DNA of 64,000 bases from Clusia tigrina. Its lineage: Eukaryota > Arthropoda > Insecta > Diptera > Clusiidae. Every line of letters starts with the position of its first letter. Position 1 is the first letter of the stretch. This document shows positions 1 through 13,850 of the stretch, in pieces. The translations under genes and the position numbers were made by a program. The notes beneath the pieces are model-generated. The model was not told the origin of the DNA. It worked only from the letters and a program-made list of their open reading frames with translations, and ran no database searches. The stretch is from positions 372,001-436,000 of the forward strand of contig CAKKTE020000077.1 in the NCBI GenBank assembly GCA_920105625.2, given 5' to 3'.

Positions 1-488
1 ATACCGATATCTCAAATTGACAATAGTACTTTATTGTCACAAAATTTCAAGGCCTTTTGACGCACCAGTAAAAAGTTACAGCATTTCAACGTGGAAAACT
101 TCGATAGTTATATTACGCTCCGTATAAAAGTTAATGAATTTTGAAGTTGCATCAGTGTTTCTTTTTTAACTCAAAGGTAGCATTATTATACCGATATCTC
201 AAATTGACAATAGTACTTTATTGTCGCAAAATTTCAAGCTCTTATGACGCACCAGTAAAAATTTACAAGTTTTCAATGTTGCAAACTTGGATAGTTATAT
301 TACGCACAGTATGAGTGTTACTAAATTTTGAAGTTGCATCAGTGTTTCATTTTTTACTCAAAGGTAGCACTGTTATACCGATATTTCAAATTGATAATAG
401 TACTTTATTGTCACAAAATTTCAAGGTCTTATGACGCTCCCGTAAAAATTTACAGCATTTCAATGTTGCAAACTTTGATAGTTATATT
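1..488. repeat. 187-bp satellite array, left block
   Basis: AT-rich tandem repeat. Units begin with ATACCGATATCTCAAATTG at 1, 188 and 375, so the period is exactly 187 bp. Copies differ by scattered substitutions, for example ATATTTCAAATTGATAAT in the third. The third unit is cut at 488 by a mobile element and its remaining 73 bp resume at 1031. No coding potential. The array runs off the left edge. Confidence 0.95.
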
Positions 489-1026
489 GTAATATATCAG
501 TATAGTTTTCCCTACGAAGATGATGGGCTCATTTAATGTTTTGTATTGCGCGAGAGCTTGCGCACTTAGTTATTGGCGCCTTAAGACAGCCAAATGTTTT
601 AGTATGAAGCGACTAAGGTCTGCTCCTTTGAGTTCAAACAAATTAGTGTTATGTTTTAGAACTGAATCTTTTTTCTTAAAACTACGCTTTTTTATATTTA
701 TTTCAACTATTCAATTTTGTTTCAACCAAGTTTAATTTTCATTCCATATTTCCAATACCCCATGTGTCATCAAATTCACATACGCAACATATGCAAGCAA
801 TAAAATATGAATGTGCAATTCTTGCCTACGGCAGACCTTTGAGGTTCGAATTGCACGTGACCTATTTTGAGTGCATTGCTTTGGGATAGAGGAAAGGTTT
901 GAACGTGTGGAGTGAGTGTGTGTGTGATCATGCTGCGCGTGCACTACATACCTCTTTGGTGCATTTAGTTCTCTTAGTGATCACAGGCATCCGTATGGTA
1001 TGCATGAATTTCATGATACACTACAA
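487..1026. mobile_element. 540-bp MITE with TA target duplication, inserted in satellite
   Basis: The block interrupts the third satellite unit. Its ends are imperfect 13-bp inverted repeats, TTGTAATATATCA on the left and TTGTAGTGTATCA as the reverse complement of the right end. It is flanked by TA at 485-486 and 1027-1028. Removing the element plus one TA leaves a unit of exactly 187 bp (375-488 plus 1031-1103). TA duplication and short inverted repeats suggest the Tc1/mariner superfamily. No transposase is encoded; the longest ORF is 71 codons with no recognisable product, so it is non-autonomous. Confidence 0.85.
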
Positions 1027-1030
1027 TATT

Positions 1031-1493
1031 ACGCACAGTATAAAAGTTAGTGAATTTTGAAGTTGCATCAGTGTTTCATTTTTTACTCAAAGGTAGCACT
1101 GCTATACCGATATCTCAAATTGACAATAGTACTTTATTGTCACAAAATTTCAAGGTTTTATGACGCACCAGTAAAAAGTTACAGCATTTCAACGTGGCAA
1201 ACTTTGATAGTTATATTACGCTCAGTATAAAAGTTAGTGAATTTTGAAGTTGCATCAGTGTTTAATTTTTCACTCAAAGATAGCACTGTTATACCGATAT
1301 TTCAAATTGACAATAGTACTTTATTGTCACAAAATTTCAAGTTCTTATGACGCCCCAGTAAAATGTTACAGCATTTCAATTTTGCAAAGTTTGATAGTTA
1401 TATTACGCTAAAGTATAAAAGTTACTGTATTTTGAAGTTGCATCAGTGTTTCATTTTTTACTCAAAGGTAGCACTGTCATACCGATATCTCAA

Positions 1494-1498
<5 letters not shown>
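1031..1498. repeat. 187-bp satellite array, right block
   Basis: This resumes the interrupted third unit at 1031 and continues with units starting at 1104, 1291 and 1479 (spacings 187 and 188). The last unit is cut about 20 bp in, where the sequence turns abruptly into (TA)n. Confidence 0.95.

Positions 1499-1571
<73 letters not shown>
1499..1571. repeat. (TA)n microsatellite
   Basis: About 36 uninterrupted TA dinucleotides. They truncate the satellite on the left and abut unrelated sequence on the right. This is the first of four long TA tracts that coincide with an element boundary in this window. Confidence 0.98.
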
Positions 1572-1574
<3 letters not shown>

Positions 1575-2109
1575 TTTTTACGAATATAGAAAAATAAAGC
1601 AAAGGATTTAGCAGTCATCGTGCCTGTGTCTGTAATTTATTGGAGGGTGACTGCAAGAGTTTAATTTTCTAGACCTCTTCGCTCGGATCGTCGACAAACT
1701 TAATTTTTTCTTTTTAGGAAATTTAGCCGTGCCATCTACATTAGTCATCAACATATTCAGTCCATGCTTCACACCACGTATTAAACCTGTACTGAAATAG
1801 CTGTTGCTGCCAGTCCTACTTGCCGCAACCATCACTGCCGTGAATCTTCGTACTTTTCTTATGTGGAAAATTTCCCGTACCGTCAATATATTCTTCAAGT
1901 AAGTTTTATAATAGTAAAAAACATTTATTGCCACTGCTGCCACGCATTTTGCGGAAGCCTAAATATTAAGCCGCTGCTGCAAAGCACTCCACACGCTGAT
2001 ACAGTTGCCGCCGCTACAGCCACTGCCGCTACCAAAATTCTGCCGTTAACCGCAACTGCAATAACTGAACAAGTAGAAGGGTCAGCCACTGATTTCTCTG
2101 TCGCCGTTG
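1572..2109. other. unassigned sequence before BEL gag
   Basis: I see no convincing gene. The right part (1940-2100) is rich in GCC/GCT/ACT triplets and may be the eroded leader or gag N-terminus of the BEL element that follows. Overlapping short ORFs on both strands are compositional. No LTR end or primer binding site was identified. Confidence 0.5.
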
Positions 2110-3436
2110 ATGTCATCATTTCAACATCCACACAGAACCAGTAGTCGCATAAATAAACGTGTAGCACCTATACGTTTTGACGCTACAAGAATGCCGCTAA
2201 ATAGAACGCCGCCAAATACGTCGTCGCAAGCGTTTAGTGCCGCTACGACGTCAGCAGAGAATGTAGCCGCGACGCCAATAACCAGCACCTTACCGTCGGC
2301 TAACACAAGTACAAGCAGAACTGCAGAGCCGTCAGTACAAAAAGGAAACAGCAATGACGTGATAAAAAATAAAAGTAATGGTGAAGTGATTTCGGAACAA
2401 GTGGATAAACGATTAAGTGATATGAGAAATGAGTTCCAGAAACAGATGCAAGCCATACAGGCAATTCTGATAGCCAATAATGAGCGAATTCAATGTAGTG
2501 TACTCGAACTTATCGCAGTCGTCACAGCTGTCACCTGCAACAGAGCAGCCCTCCACCCCTGCTCAGCTTCAATCACTACCGTGGGTTCAGTCGTTGCAGG
2601 AACGGATGCAAACACATACCGCTGCATCTGAAGGCAATATATACGATACCCAAAGGGCATCAATACACCGTCAGAAGAAATTATATCCACTTCCATTCTT
2701 TTCATGCTCTCCAGAAGAGTTGCAAATATTTTATGAAAATTTTACAAGTAATACTAGAGAGTTTGAATGTTCCGATTTGCATAATATAATGCGCTTGAGA
2801 GATGCATTAATAGGCCGAGCTAGAGAAGCCGTTGAGCCACTTTTGTCTAATGCGAGGAACGTACCTGCTATTATATCCACATTAAAAGAAACCTTTGGAC
2901 GGGCAGATCTTCTGATCTGGTCAGATAGAAAAAGCGCACTAACTCCTGTCAATGATAGTCGTCTGGAAACATTGGTGAGTTTCGCATCAAAAGTTACAAA
3001 TATGACCACTTTTTTGGGAAACGTTCAGGGTGAGCACCATTTAACTAATCCCATATTGTTAAGTTAACTGGTGGCGAAGCTTCCAACCCCCAAGCAATTG
3101 TAATGGGCTGAGAAATGTCTCTAGCTGCAGCTGCCGCCTACACTAGTCGAATTCAGCTCATGGCTTAACAGTTTACGAAGACTGGCCAACATGGTATCAG
3201 AAGCCTTACCAAGAACTTCTATACGATCAACTGAGAATTTAAATTTAAATAAAAAATTCAACTCTGAGCCAAATGAAAATCGTCGTATCGCATATGCAAG
3301 TGTAGCTGAAAAAAGATGTAAAATATGCGAGGGCCAATGCAGTAACGTAAGTAACTGCCGTAAATTTGCACAACTGGTCTTAGAAGAGAAATGGAACAAG
3401 ATCAAAGAATTAAAACTATATTTCGCGTGTTTGTAA
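2110..3436 (+). pseudogene. BEL/Pao element A gag (DUF1759-type), broken
   Basis: Gag relic of a BEL/Pao LTR retrotransposon, whose product would package element RNA in cytoplasmic particles. A low-complexity Ser/Thr/Ala N-terminus is followed by a short helical stretch (SDMRNEFQKQMQAIQ), then a DUF1759-like core at about 2680-2960 with LPFFSCSPEELQIFYENF and the DALIGRAREAVEPLL helix typical of Pao gag. Breaks: a frameshift near 2485, a stop at 3064-3066, a damaged segment at 3067-3190, and a stop at 3434-3436 inside the first zinc knuckle. Start taken at ATG 2110. No LTR was found, so both ends are truncated. Family call is confident; the lineage within BEL/Pao is not. Confidence 0.75.
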
Positions 3437-4205
3437 ATGGGACATCAGATTAGTCGATGCTTTACACGTAAAAGATGTGGTATTAGTGGGTGTCAAAGAC
3501 CGCATCATACACTGCTACATGACGAGTCAAGGCAAATTGTACAGTCAAACGTATCGGAGCCATCAGCATCAACAATAGCCGCTTCACAACAGGATAATAG
3601 AAATTGCCGTGCGGATTCCGATAAAACTAGCGACGGGATTCTATTCCAGATTATACCTGTGAAAATAATTGGGAAGAATAAAATAATCAACACACATGCT
3701 TTCGTGGACGATGGAGCGAACGTTAGCATGATCGAAAGAAGCCTTGCGGAAGAACTAGATATACATGGTCGTGAGGACACCCTAGACCTGCATTGGTTAA
3801 ATAATGAAACACTAAGCGAAAAAACTGAAATAGTAGACATTGTCATTAGGGGAGTTGCGGAAGACTCTATAAAATACAAGATTAGCAAAGTGTTCACCTC
3901 ATCAAGTCTATCATTGCCTACCCAAAGATTCAAAGCCATTGAAGTGAGAAAAGAGAGTCCGCATCTAGGCAATTTGCCGATCGAAAGCTATAATGGTCAG
4001 CCAAAAATCATTATCAGTCTCATACACTCATTTTTAACAGCACCAATAGAGACCCCATATAGCCAACAGATTCCTGGGCCTATTGCCGTTAAAACCAGAT
4101 TGGGTTGGATGGTGTATGGGCCAGTTAACACCAATGATAAGCCATGCATTAAGCGGTCATTCCATATACAAAAAAATAATGAATCAATTAATAACAATAA
4201 CATAT
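3437..4205 (+). pseudogene. BEL/Pao element A zinc knuckle and aspartic protease
   Basis: Continues gag in the same frame after the stop at 3434-3436. It begins with the rest of a Cys/His knuckle (GHQISRC, then CGISGC and HHTLLH) typical of BEL gag-pol junctions. A DUF1758-type retropepsin follows, with active site AFVDDGANVSMI; the usual D-S/T-G triad reads DDG here. It ends with the flap and C-terminal signature TRLGWMVYGP. Reverse transcriptase should follow, but similarity is lost near 4205 and DNA-virus-like sequence starts by about 4260. This protease would cleave the element polyprotein; the copy is a fragment. Confidence 0.75.
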
Positions 4206-4256
4206 ATCACATGGAAAATCCCACATATACAATTATCAAATTTTGCCAAATAAGGA

Positions 4257-4571
4257 ATGTTTAAGACAGTGAGCACCGGTAAACCATTAACATTAGCATT
4301 TCGCAGTTGGGATTACCACTTTAATCCCATGCTCTCCCAAGTAACAAATCACTTGTGGAATATTAAACTTTCAACACAGAGTGAAAGACCTTGCAGCATA
4401 TTGATCGGATTCCAAAATGCAAACAAATTTCAACATTGTGATCTAACGGATGTGAAAGTACATCTAAACTCAATTACATAACTATATGATGATCTTAATT
4501 TTAAATTTTATAATGATCGTTATGCCATTTTATATGAAATGTATTCAAAGTTTCAGCAAAGTTATTTGTTA
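4257..4571 (+). pseudogene. double-jelly-roll capsid (hexon-like) fragment, Maverick/adintovirus-like
   Basis: A 74-codon open stretch, plus in-frame continuation beyond its stop at 4479-4481, resembles the C-terminal half of the double-jelly-roll major capsid proteins carried by Maverick/Polinton and adintovirus-like elements integrated in insect genomes. Visible signature pieces are FRSWDYHFNPML, CSILIGFQN, LTDVKVHLNS and, past the stop, NDRYAILYEMYSKF. The N-terminal half is absent. It lies tail-to-tail with a protein-primed DNA polymerase relic on the other strand, the second hallmark of this class. The family call rests on remembered consensus, not on a search. An intact relative would build icosahedral capsids; this copy cannot. 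Confidence 0.65.
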
Positions 4572-5413
4572 TTATTGGTATTGGTTCAACTGTAATATTT
4601 CATAAAATTTAGGTTTCATATAATAGTGAAAACTATATATTTTTAATTTTGATAATTCTAAAACAGTAAATCCCAAGTATATTGGTTTATTATATGCAAT
4701 TTGCTCATGAGTTGGTTCTATTGCTATCATGTTATCTGTAAAATGTTTTAAACTATGAAAATTTGGTCTTGCAATTAAAGTACGTGCGCCTAAATGTCTT
4801 CCCTTGTTTTCCCATTCAGTAACAATCTTTACATTCTTAAATTTCTCGACATTTTCCATTGTTTTTCCATAAACTGCATTATTTAATACTTTAAAGAAAT
4901 TTTTTTCAAATTAAATTTTCGCATGTGTTCTATGAGAAGTATTCAGATCAATATAATCCTTCAAACAGATTGCTTAAATTTCAAAATCCTATGAGCAATA
5001 CACTGTTGTAGATTGCAGTAATGTATCTATAATATAATTTCGTTTATTATGTAAATCTATAATCAATTTTATATTTTTGGATTTACTATGTGCTTTTTTA
5101 TTCTCAGCACAGAAAGGTAAATCATTGTGTATTTCATGAATATTTTCAGGATAATCTAAATCAACTTCTAAAATATAACCAAAGGCTGATTTTATAGTTA
5201 CTGTTAGAATATCAAAATTTGATCCTCAACCCATTCAAATCCACCATAAGGTAAATATTCAGACATTCCCAACCATATGAGTTATTTGCATCTGAATACA
5301 TAAAGTATTCTGAAGATTTACTTTGATCATATTCAGGAAGATATTTATTATTAACCTTTGAAAGTCGTTTAGAACATTGAATCATACCACCTCTAATCCC
5401 ACTTTTAATGAAA
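4572..5413 (-). pseudogene. protein-primed family B DNA polymerase fragment (Maverick/adintovirus-like)
   Basis: Reading leftward from 5413, the minus strand shows, in order, a GIRGG element, the motif A block (SDANNSYGWECL), a palm segment (ILEVDLDYPENIHEIHND), the motif B helix NNAVYGKTMENVEKF and the conserved IYLGFTVLELSK segment. These match DNA_pol_B_2, the protein-primed replicative polymerase of Mavericks/Polintons, adintoviruses and linear plasmids. The exonuclease domain is missing, cut off by the Helitron at 5414. Motif C and the C-terminus are also missing. Several stops interrupt 4860-5380; only 4572-4859 remains open. Family assignment is firm; whether the parent was a transposon or an endogenised virus cannot be told from this piece. 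Confidence 0.82.
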
Positions 5414-6408
5414 TCTATATATATAAAAATGAATGATTATTTGTTAGTGACGCTAAGGCTCGAGAACGGCTGGACCAATCTTGATGGAATTTTGAGAGGT
5501 TGTTCGTTGTGGATCTGGGAAGGTTTAGAAATAAAAAATCCTTATACTTTTCCTGAAGAAAAGTCGGAAAATTCAAAAATTCCATAAAGGAGTTTTTTCC
5601 ATAAAAATTTTTTTTCTTTCAAAACATTCGGAAAAGTCGGAAAATTCGGAAAATTCGAAAATTAGAAAAACCTAATCTCACTTTTTGTTCTCATTTTTTT
5701 TATATGTGCGTGGTATTGCACGCGCACATTTAGTTTCATATTGGGGTTGTAAGCACTGACTGATACTCCAATAACTCAACAGAGGGAGCTGTAGACGCTT
5801 ATTTATTTTGACAGCTGCGTATATTGTGTGTTCTTTCTGATTTGTTTATTCGAACAGTGCGGACACGGTCAATTGACTTTCTGACATTTTTCCAAATTTT
5901 AATTGCTTTCTCGAGTTAAATTCATTACATTAAATTGTTAAAATGTTTACATTCACGAAATATTTGATTTTAAATCTGTGGATCGTCAGTTTTTGAGTGA
6001 AATTATTGACATTTCAAACAAAAAAAGTGAGTTCATTATTTGCGTTTGGAATTTATTTGTGTTATTTCTTCAGCTGATCTGTAAATTATTTGAATCGTTC
6101 AATTTCTGGACATTGAATACGGTGCGCACGCATCAGTTCGATTTGGTTCGATGTCTGTCGTTTGCCCGCATTGCGATGCACTGAAATTTCCAAAAGAACC
6201 GGCCGGATTGTGTTGCGCAAGCGGAAAAGTGAAATTACCTGAGTTACTTCCTCCACCAGACCCATTGCGATCGTTGCTTTACGATGAATCACCAAATTCG
6301 AATCATTTTTTACAAAATTCCAAGATATACGAGTATAACGATTGTTTTCAAATGACGTCGTTTGGTGGGGAAATTGTGAATGAACATAATTACAATCCCA
6401 CATTCAAG

Positions 6409-6457
6409 GTTAGTTCACCAACAATCTAACACTTATTATCTTCCCAATAAAATACAG
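6409..6457 (+). other. intron 1 of Helitron replicase
   Basis: 49-nt intron, donor AAG|GTTAGT and acceptor TACAG|AAA. Splicing joins TTC-AAG to AAA-TTA and keeps the helitron_like_N reading frame, whereas reading through meets stops at once. Confidence 0.75.
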
Positions 6458-6988
6458 AAATTAACATATTTGTCTGCAACTATACAGATTCACGGGCAAA
6501 TTTATCATCTTGCGGGATCGCTGTTGCCGCATCATGATCAAGATCACAAATATCTCCAAATATATTTCCTTGGAGATTCAAATGAAGAAGTGAATCGACA
6601 TTGTGCAATTTTCAATGCGACGAAGAGAGAAATTGTGCAGCAATTGTAAGAAATGTTGGATGAACACAACGAACTAATTCGATTATTCAAAACTTCGTTA
6701 GAAAGGATGCCATCTGATGATCACAGAATCGTCATAAAAGCGGACAAACGACCAGCAGGCACGCATGAACGGCAATATAATGCACCGACGGCCGATGAAA
6801 TATCAATTGTTGTTGTTGGCGATAATTTAGAATCCCGTGATATTGTTATTAAACGTCGAGCTGGAGATGCATTAGAGCGAATCAGTGAAAATCATCGATC
6901 GTACAATACTCACTACAATATCCGCTTATGTTCTGCCGTGGTGAAGATGGATATCACTTGAGATACAACCTGATCAATCCTGCCAATG

Positions 6989-7046
6989 GTTAGTAAAAGA
7001 AAAACAAACACTCTTGATTGTAACTTAATTTTTTGTTAACTTTTAG
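6989..7046 (+). other. intron 2 of Helitron replicase
   Basis: 58-nt intron, donor AATG|GTTAGTAAAAG and acceptor TTTTAG|GTGTCGAT. Splicing creates the codons Ala-Asn-Gly-Val-Asp-Thr, fitting the family, and links to the long Rep exon that begins at 7047. Confidence 0.75.
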
Positions 7047-7699
7047 GTGTCGATACAAATAAGAAGGTCAGTGCAATGAACTTTTACGCGTATCGATTGA
7101 TCATTCGCGAAGGAATTGACAACCATCTCTTGAGATATCGCCGATTATTTCAACAGTATGCAGTTGATGTGTACGTGACGATGGAGACAGAACGACTCAA
7201 TTTTATTCGTTTCAATCAGACCAAGCTTCGATCTGAAGAGTATATTCACTTGCGAGATGCGGTCAATAGCGATGAAGATGTGACAAACCTTGGCCGACTC
7301 ACGATTTTGCCATCAACATACATTGGCAGCCCAAGGCACATGCACCAGTACTCGCAGGATGCGATGGCATACGTGCGGAATTATGGACGGCTGGATTTGT
7401 TTGTTACATTCACTTGCAATCCAAAATGCCCACAGATAACGGAATTATTGAATCGCGGTCAATCAGCAAGCGATCGTCATGATGTCACAGCACGAGTTTT
7501 CAAACAACAGCTACGATATTTGATGGATTTTATCGCGAAGCAACGTATATATGGTGCTGTTAGATGCTGGATGTACTCTGTTGAGTGGCAAAAAAGAGGT
7601 TTGCCGCACGCACACATTCTTCTTTGGATGGTGGACAAGATTACACCAGATCAAATTGATGACATCATTTCTGCGGAAATTCCTGATCCAGAGATAGAT

Positions 7700-8416
7700 T
7701 GTAGTGTACCACACAAGTGTACACTGACGACCACACATCGTCATAAGCACAGCAACAAGTCGCATATGCAAACAAACTGACAATAGCGCAACGTACGCAA
7801 TTGCACTCAATACCCAAATACGCTAGACTAGCATTTTGGTGGTGCAATAACACACGCTGCCTATATTGCAGCGTATGCATATTGGACAGTGCAGTTACTT
7901 CAGCCCTGAACTTGCACTCAAAATTATTAATATAAACAAAGACGATGATTCGTCAATGAATAATATCGGTAATCCGATACTTGAGACAAATTTCGGGAAT
8001 ATGATTTGTAACTAGTGGAAATAAGATAGATACATTTTATATTAGTTAGAATAAGAAAACAATAAGAATTCAATAATATAAAAGAGCCAGCGAGCCACCA
8101 AATAAACCAGAGTTAATCTGAAGACAACTAAAACTGCTACTCGCATTAGTTTATTCTTTTTATCTCTCGTGCTCTAAGTCAGGAAAGACTTAGAACAGCA
8201 CAAACAATAGCTTGGCCAACGGCACACTCTGCCGGTCAAAATCTTTGCTGAGGGCGTCTTTCCGCTTCGTGTTAGGCATTTCTATTTTATAGTGCTCTTC
8301 TGCATCTATGCATTGCATAGAATCTGCAAATGAATTGAATGCTGATCCTGCGTGACCAACAATCAACATATCTTACATGGCAAACCTGCCAGCCTAACAT
8401 CTCAACCTACCCTACA
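7700..8416. mobile_element. solo LTR (717 bp) inserted in the Helitron Rep-helicase gene
   Basis: Begins TGTAGTGTACC and ends ACCCTACA, so it has TG...CA ends and a TGTAG/CTACA inverted terminus. It is flanked by AGAT at 7696-7699 and 8417-8420. Removing it with one AGAT joins GAG-ATA-GAT to CCA-GAA-TTA, giving Glu-Ile-Asp-Pro-Glu-Leu in frame and restoring the Helitron protein. A TATAAAAG box near 8078 and AATAAA-like signals near 8100 suit an LTR. No internal retroelement sequence remains, as expected after LTR-LTR recombination. Element family and orientation are unknown. Confidence 0.8.
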
Positions 8417-11658
<3,242 letters not shown>

Positions 11659-13368
11659 TTATTCTTGTTGATGTTCATTTTTGACGTCTTCTACATGAGA
11701 GCTAGTAAATCTGATACGATATAGCGCGAAGTGAAGTGGGAAAATTTCTTGGATTCTACCCATTAATGATTCTGGCGCTTTAATACCATTTATAACAGAG
11801 GGGTTGAGATATTTCTTAAGGGTTGTAACCAATTGCTCAGAGGTATACTCTGTTTTTGATATTGTGTGTCTGTGTATGGTAGGAAATACTATTTCAAATT
11901 GATACGGAGATGTTGCATTTGAGCTAAAGATAATTTGATTTTTGAATACGTTAATGGGGGTTTCCACGCTATAAATAAGGTTGTGCGATGAACTATCATC
12001 GCTTTGCGTCACCTCAGTCATTGAGTTGACTGGTGATGTTACTGGCAATCTAGAGAGAGCATCAGCAACCACATTACTTTTGCCGGGTTTATAGAATAAC
12101 TCGTAGTCATATTCTTCTAAGATAGCTTTCCGTCTTTTCATTTTGCTATTGTTGTTTTTATTGCTTAGGGCGTAGGTAAGTGGTTGGTGATCGGTAAAAA
12201 TCTTTACCTTCGCTGCACCGTACAAGTAGTTCCTAAGTGAGTTTAGGGCCCAAATTATGGCGAGCATTTCTTTTTCATTCGCCGCGTAATGTTCCTCGGT
12301 TTTACTAAGAGTCCTCGAGATGAAAGTGATAGGCTTATCTCTTTGCGAGAGAACTGCTCCAATAGCATAGTCTGACTCATCGGTTGTCAACTCGAAAGGT
12401 TCTTCATAATTTGGATATGATAACAATAAATCTTTTGATATTAGAGAATTCTTTAATTTAGTAAATGCGTTTACTGCTTCTGACTCAAGATTTACAGCAA
12501 CTTTTGAAGACTGATTCTTGGATACATGGCCTTCATCTCCTCTTAGAAGTACAGTCAGAGGTTTGGCCATCTTGGAATAGTCTCTTATGAAACGACGATA
12601 GTATCCGGATAAACCTAAGAAAGAACGAAGTTCTTCAAGAGTTCGAGGTTGCGAGAAATTTGCTATGGCCTCCACTTTTTTTGGGTTGGTCTTAATTCCA
12701 GCTTCGGATATTACGAACCCGAGAAATTCTGCTTCCTGTTTAAAAAAATGGCACTTGTCCAATTGGACTTTCATGTTAGCCTCTTCTAATGTTCTGAATA
12801 CATTTTCGATATCTCGCACGTGATCTTCTTTCGTTTCACTATAAATAACTATGTCGTCAATATAGACATAGCATGTGCTGCCTATATAGTCATGAAGAAT
12901 GTCATCCAGCGCTCTTTGAAATATAGACGGCACATTTTTCAACCCAAATGGTAAGCGAGTGAACTCGTTATTAATAGAAAATGCCGTTTTTTCTATATCG
13001 GAGTGTTTAAGCGGAATCTGATGGAACCCACTTTTGAAGTCCAAAAGTGTGAAATATTTACTATCTCCAAGTTTTGCTAGAACATCTGATATATTAGGGA
13101 TGGGGTATCTGTCGGAAATTGTAACGGAGTTCAATTTTCTATAGTCTATCACCATTCTAAATTGCTTATTTCCTTGGGAGTCCGGTTTTTTGTCTACAAT
13201 CCATATTGGAGAATTATATGGAGATCTGGATGGTCTGATAATCCCATCTTTTAACAATTTTTTTACTTGGTTCTCGACTTCGCCCTTTAGTGAGGCTGGA
13301 TACGGGTAAAATTTGGTGTAAACTGGGGAATCGTTTATAGTACGAATTTCTCCTATTACTTTTGTCGT
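11659..13368 (-). pseudogene. Gypsy B reverse transcriptase-RNase H
   Basis: Open for more than 530 codons. RT palm motifs are all present: FTLLDFKSGFHQI (motif A), LPFGLKNVPSIFQRAL (motif B) and YVYIDDIVIY (motif C with catalytic DD). The connection domain carries LRSFLGLSGYYRRFI. RNase H follows with LTTDESDYAIGAVLSQ, ANEKEMLAIIWAL, FTDHQPLTYAL and NVVADALSR, so the D-E-D-D set looks complete. It copies element RNA into DNA. The frame is bounded by single stops at 13369-13371 (before RT) and 11659-11661 (before integrase); the sequence across both stays in the same frame, so these are point nonsense mutations. Confidence 0.93.
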
Positions 13369-13830
13369 TTAGGTCAACTTTTCATCGGGCTCCGAGAAAA
13401 GATTAGGAAATTTGTCGACTAATGTGTTCATGCAGTCTTTTTGTTCATAATTCATGTATTTGTCTTGCAGTATTATTGAATTTACGGTTTTGCTAATAAG
13501 TTGTTTGAGATGGATTTTAGTTTTGCCACGGACGACCATAATCATTTTTGCATAAATGACCGCGTCTAGTTCTTTTAGACTGTCGTTACCTAAAATGCCA
13601 TGAAATGATTTGAGAGTAGGCATTATGAAGAATTTTAGTTTGTCGTTCAAGCCAAAAAGGTTAATATATGTGTGTGATTTAATTTCAACGTCTCCCGCTA
13701 CGGAATTTGCAAAAAATGGGACTCTGTTGGGAATGACTTTTCCCACAAGATAAGGCTGAATATAGTTTTTGCTTGAACCAGTGTCTATAAGAATTTTAAG
13801 AGTTTCACCGCTTTTCGTTCTGCATTAGAA
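13369..13830 (-). pseudogene. Gypsy B aspartic protease
   Basis: Retropepsin at the start of pol. The active site LIDTGSSKNYI lies at about 13760-13795, upstream of the first Met of the main open stretch, so 13746 is not the true start; pol is expected to be made by frameshifting after gag. The distal LGNDSLKELDAVI segment matches the conserved retropepsin tail. A TAG at 13369-13371 cuts it from the RT in the same frame. It would cleave Gag and Pol during particle maturation. Confidence 0.8.
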
Positions 13831-13850
13831 ATATGGGAGCGAAGAGATCG

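Larger units (their letters stand above)
6151..7699 (+). pseudogene. Helitron replicase, N-terminal and Rep (HUH) part
   Basis: N-terminal half of the Helitron Rep-helicase. Exon 1 (6151-6408) begins MSVVCPHCDALKFPKEP, a Cys-rich leader usual for these proteins. GT-AG introns are inferred at 6409-6457 and 6989-7046 because removing them restores the frame and family sequence. The Helitron_like_N domain is clear, with LFVTFTCNPKCPQI and the HUH motif in EWQKRGLPHAHILLW, the metal-binding site of the nicking endonuclease. Damage: an in-frame TAA at 6647-6649 and a frameshift near 6930. The gene breaks at 7699, where a solo LTR is inserted, and continues at 8417. Confidence 0.88.

Noticed and set aside
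520..735. 71-codon ORF within the satellite insert as a gene
   Set aside because: It lies inside a 540-bp MITE with short inverted repeats; no domain, biased composition and no homologue that I recognise.
1608..2167. Overlapping ORFs on both strands as genes
   Set aside because: They are mutual shadows in GCC/GCT-rich DNA with no motif; the region more likely belongs to an eroded BEL leader.
5540..5680. GTCGGAAAATTC repeats as a CRISPR-like array
   Set aside because: Units are short, irregular and without spacers; they lie in a Helitron leader in a eukaryotic genome.
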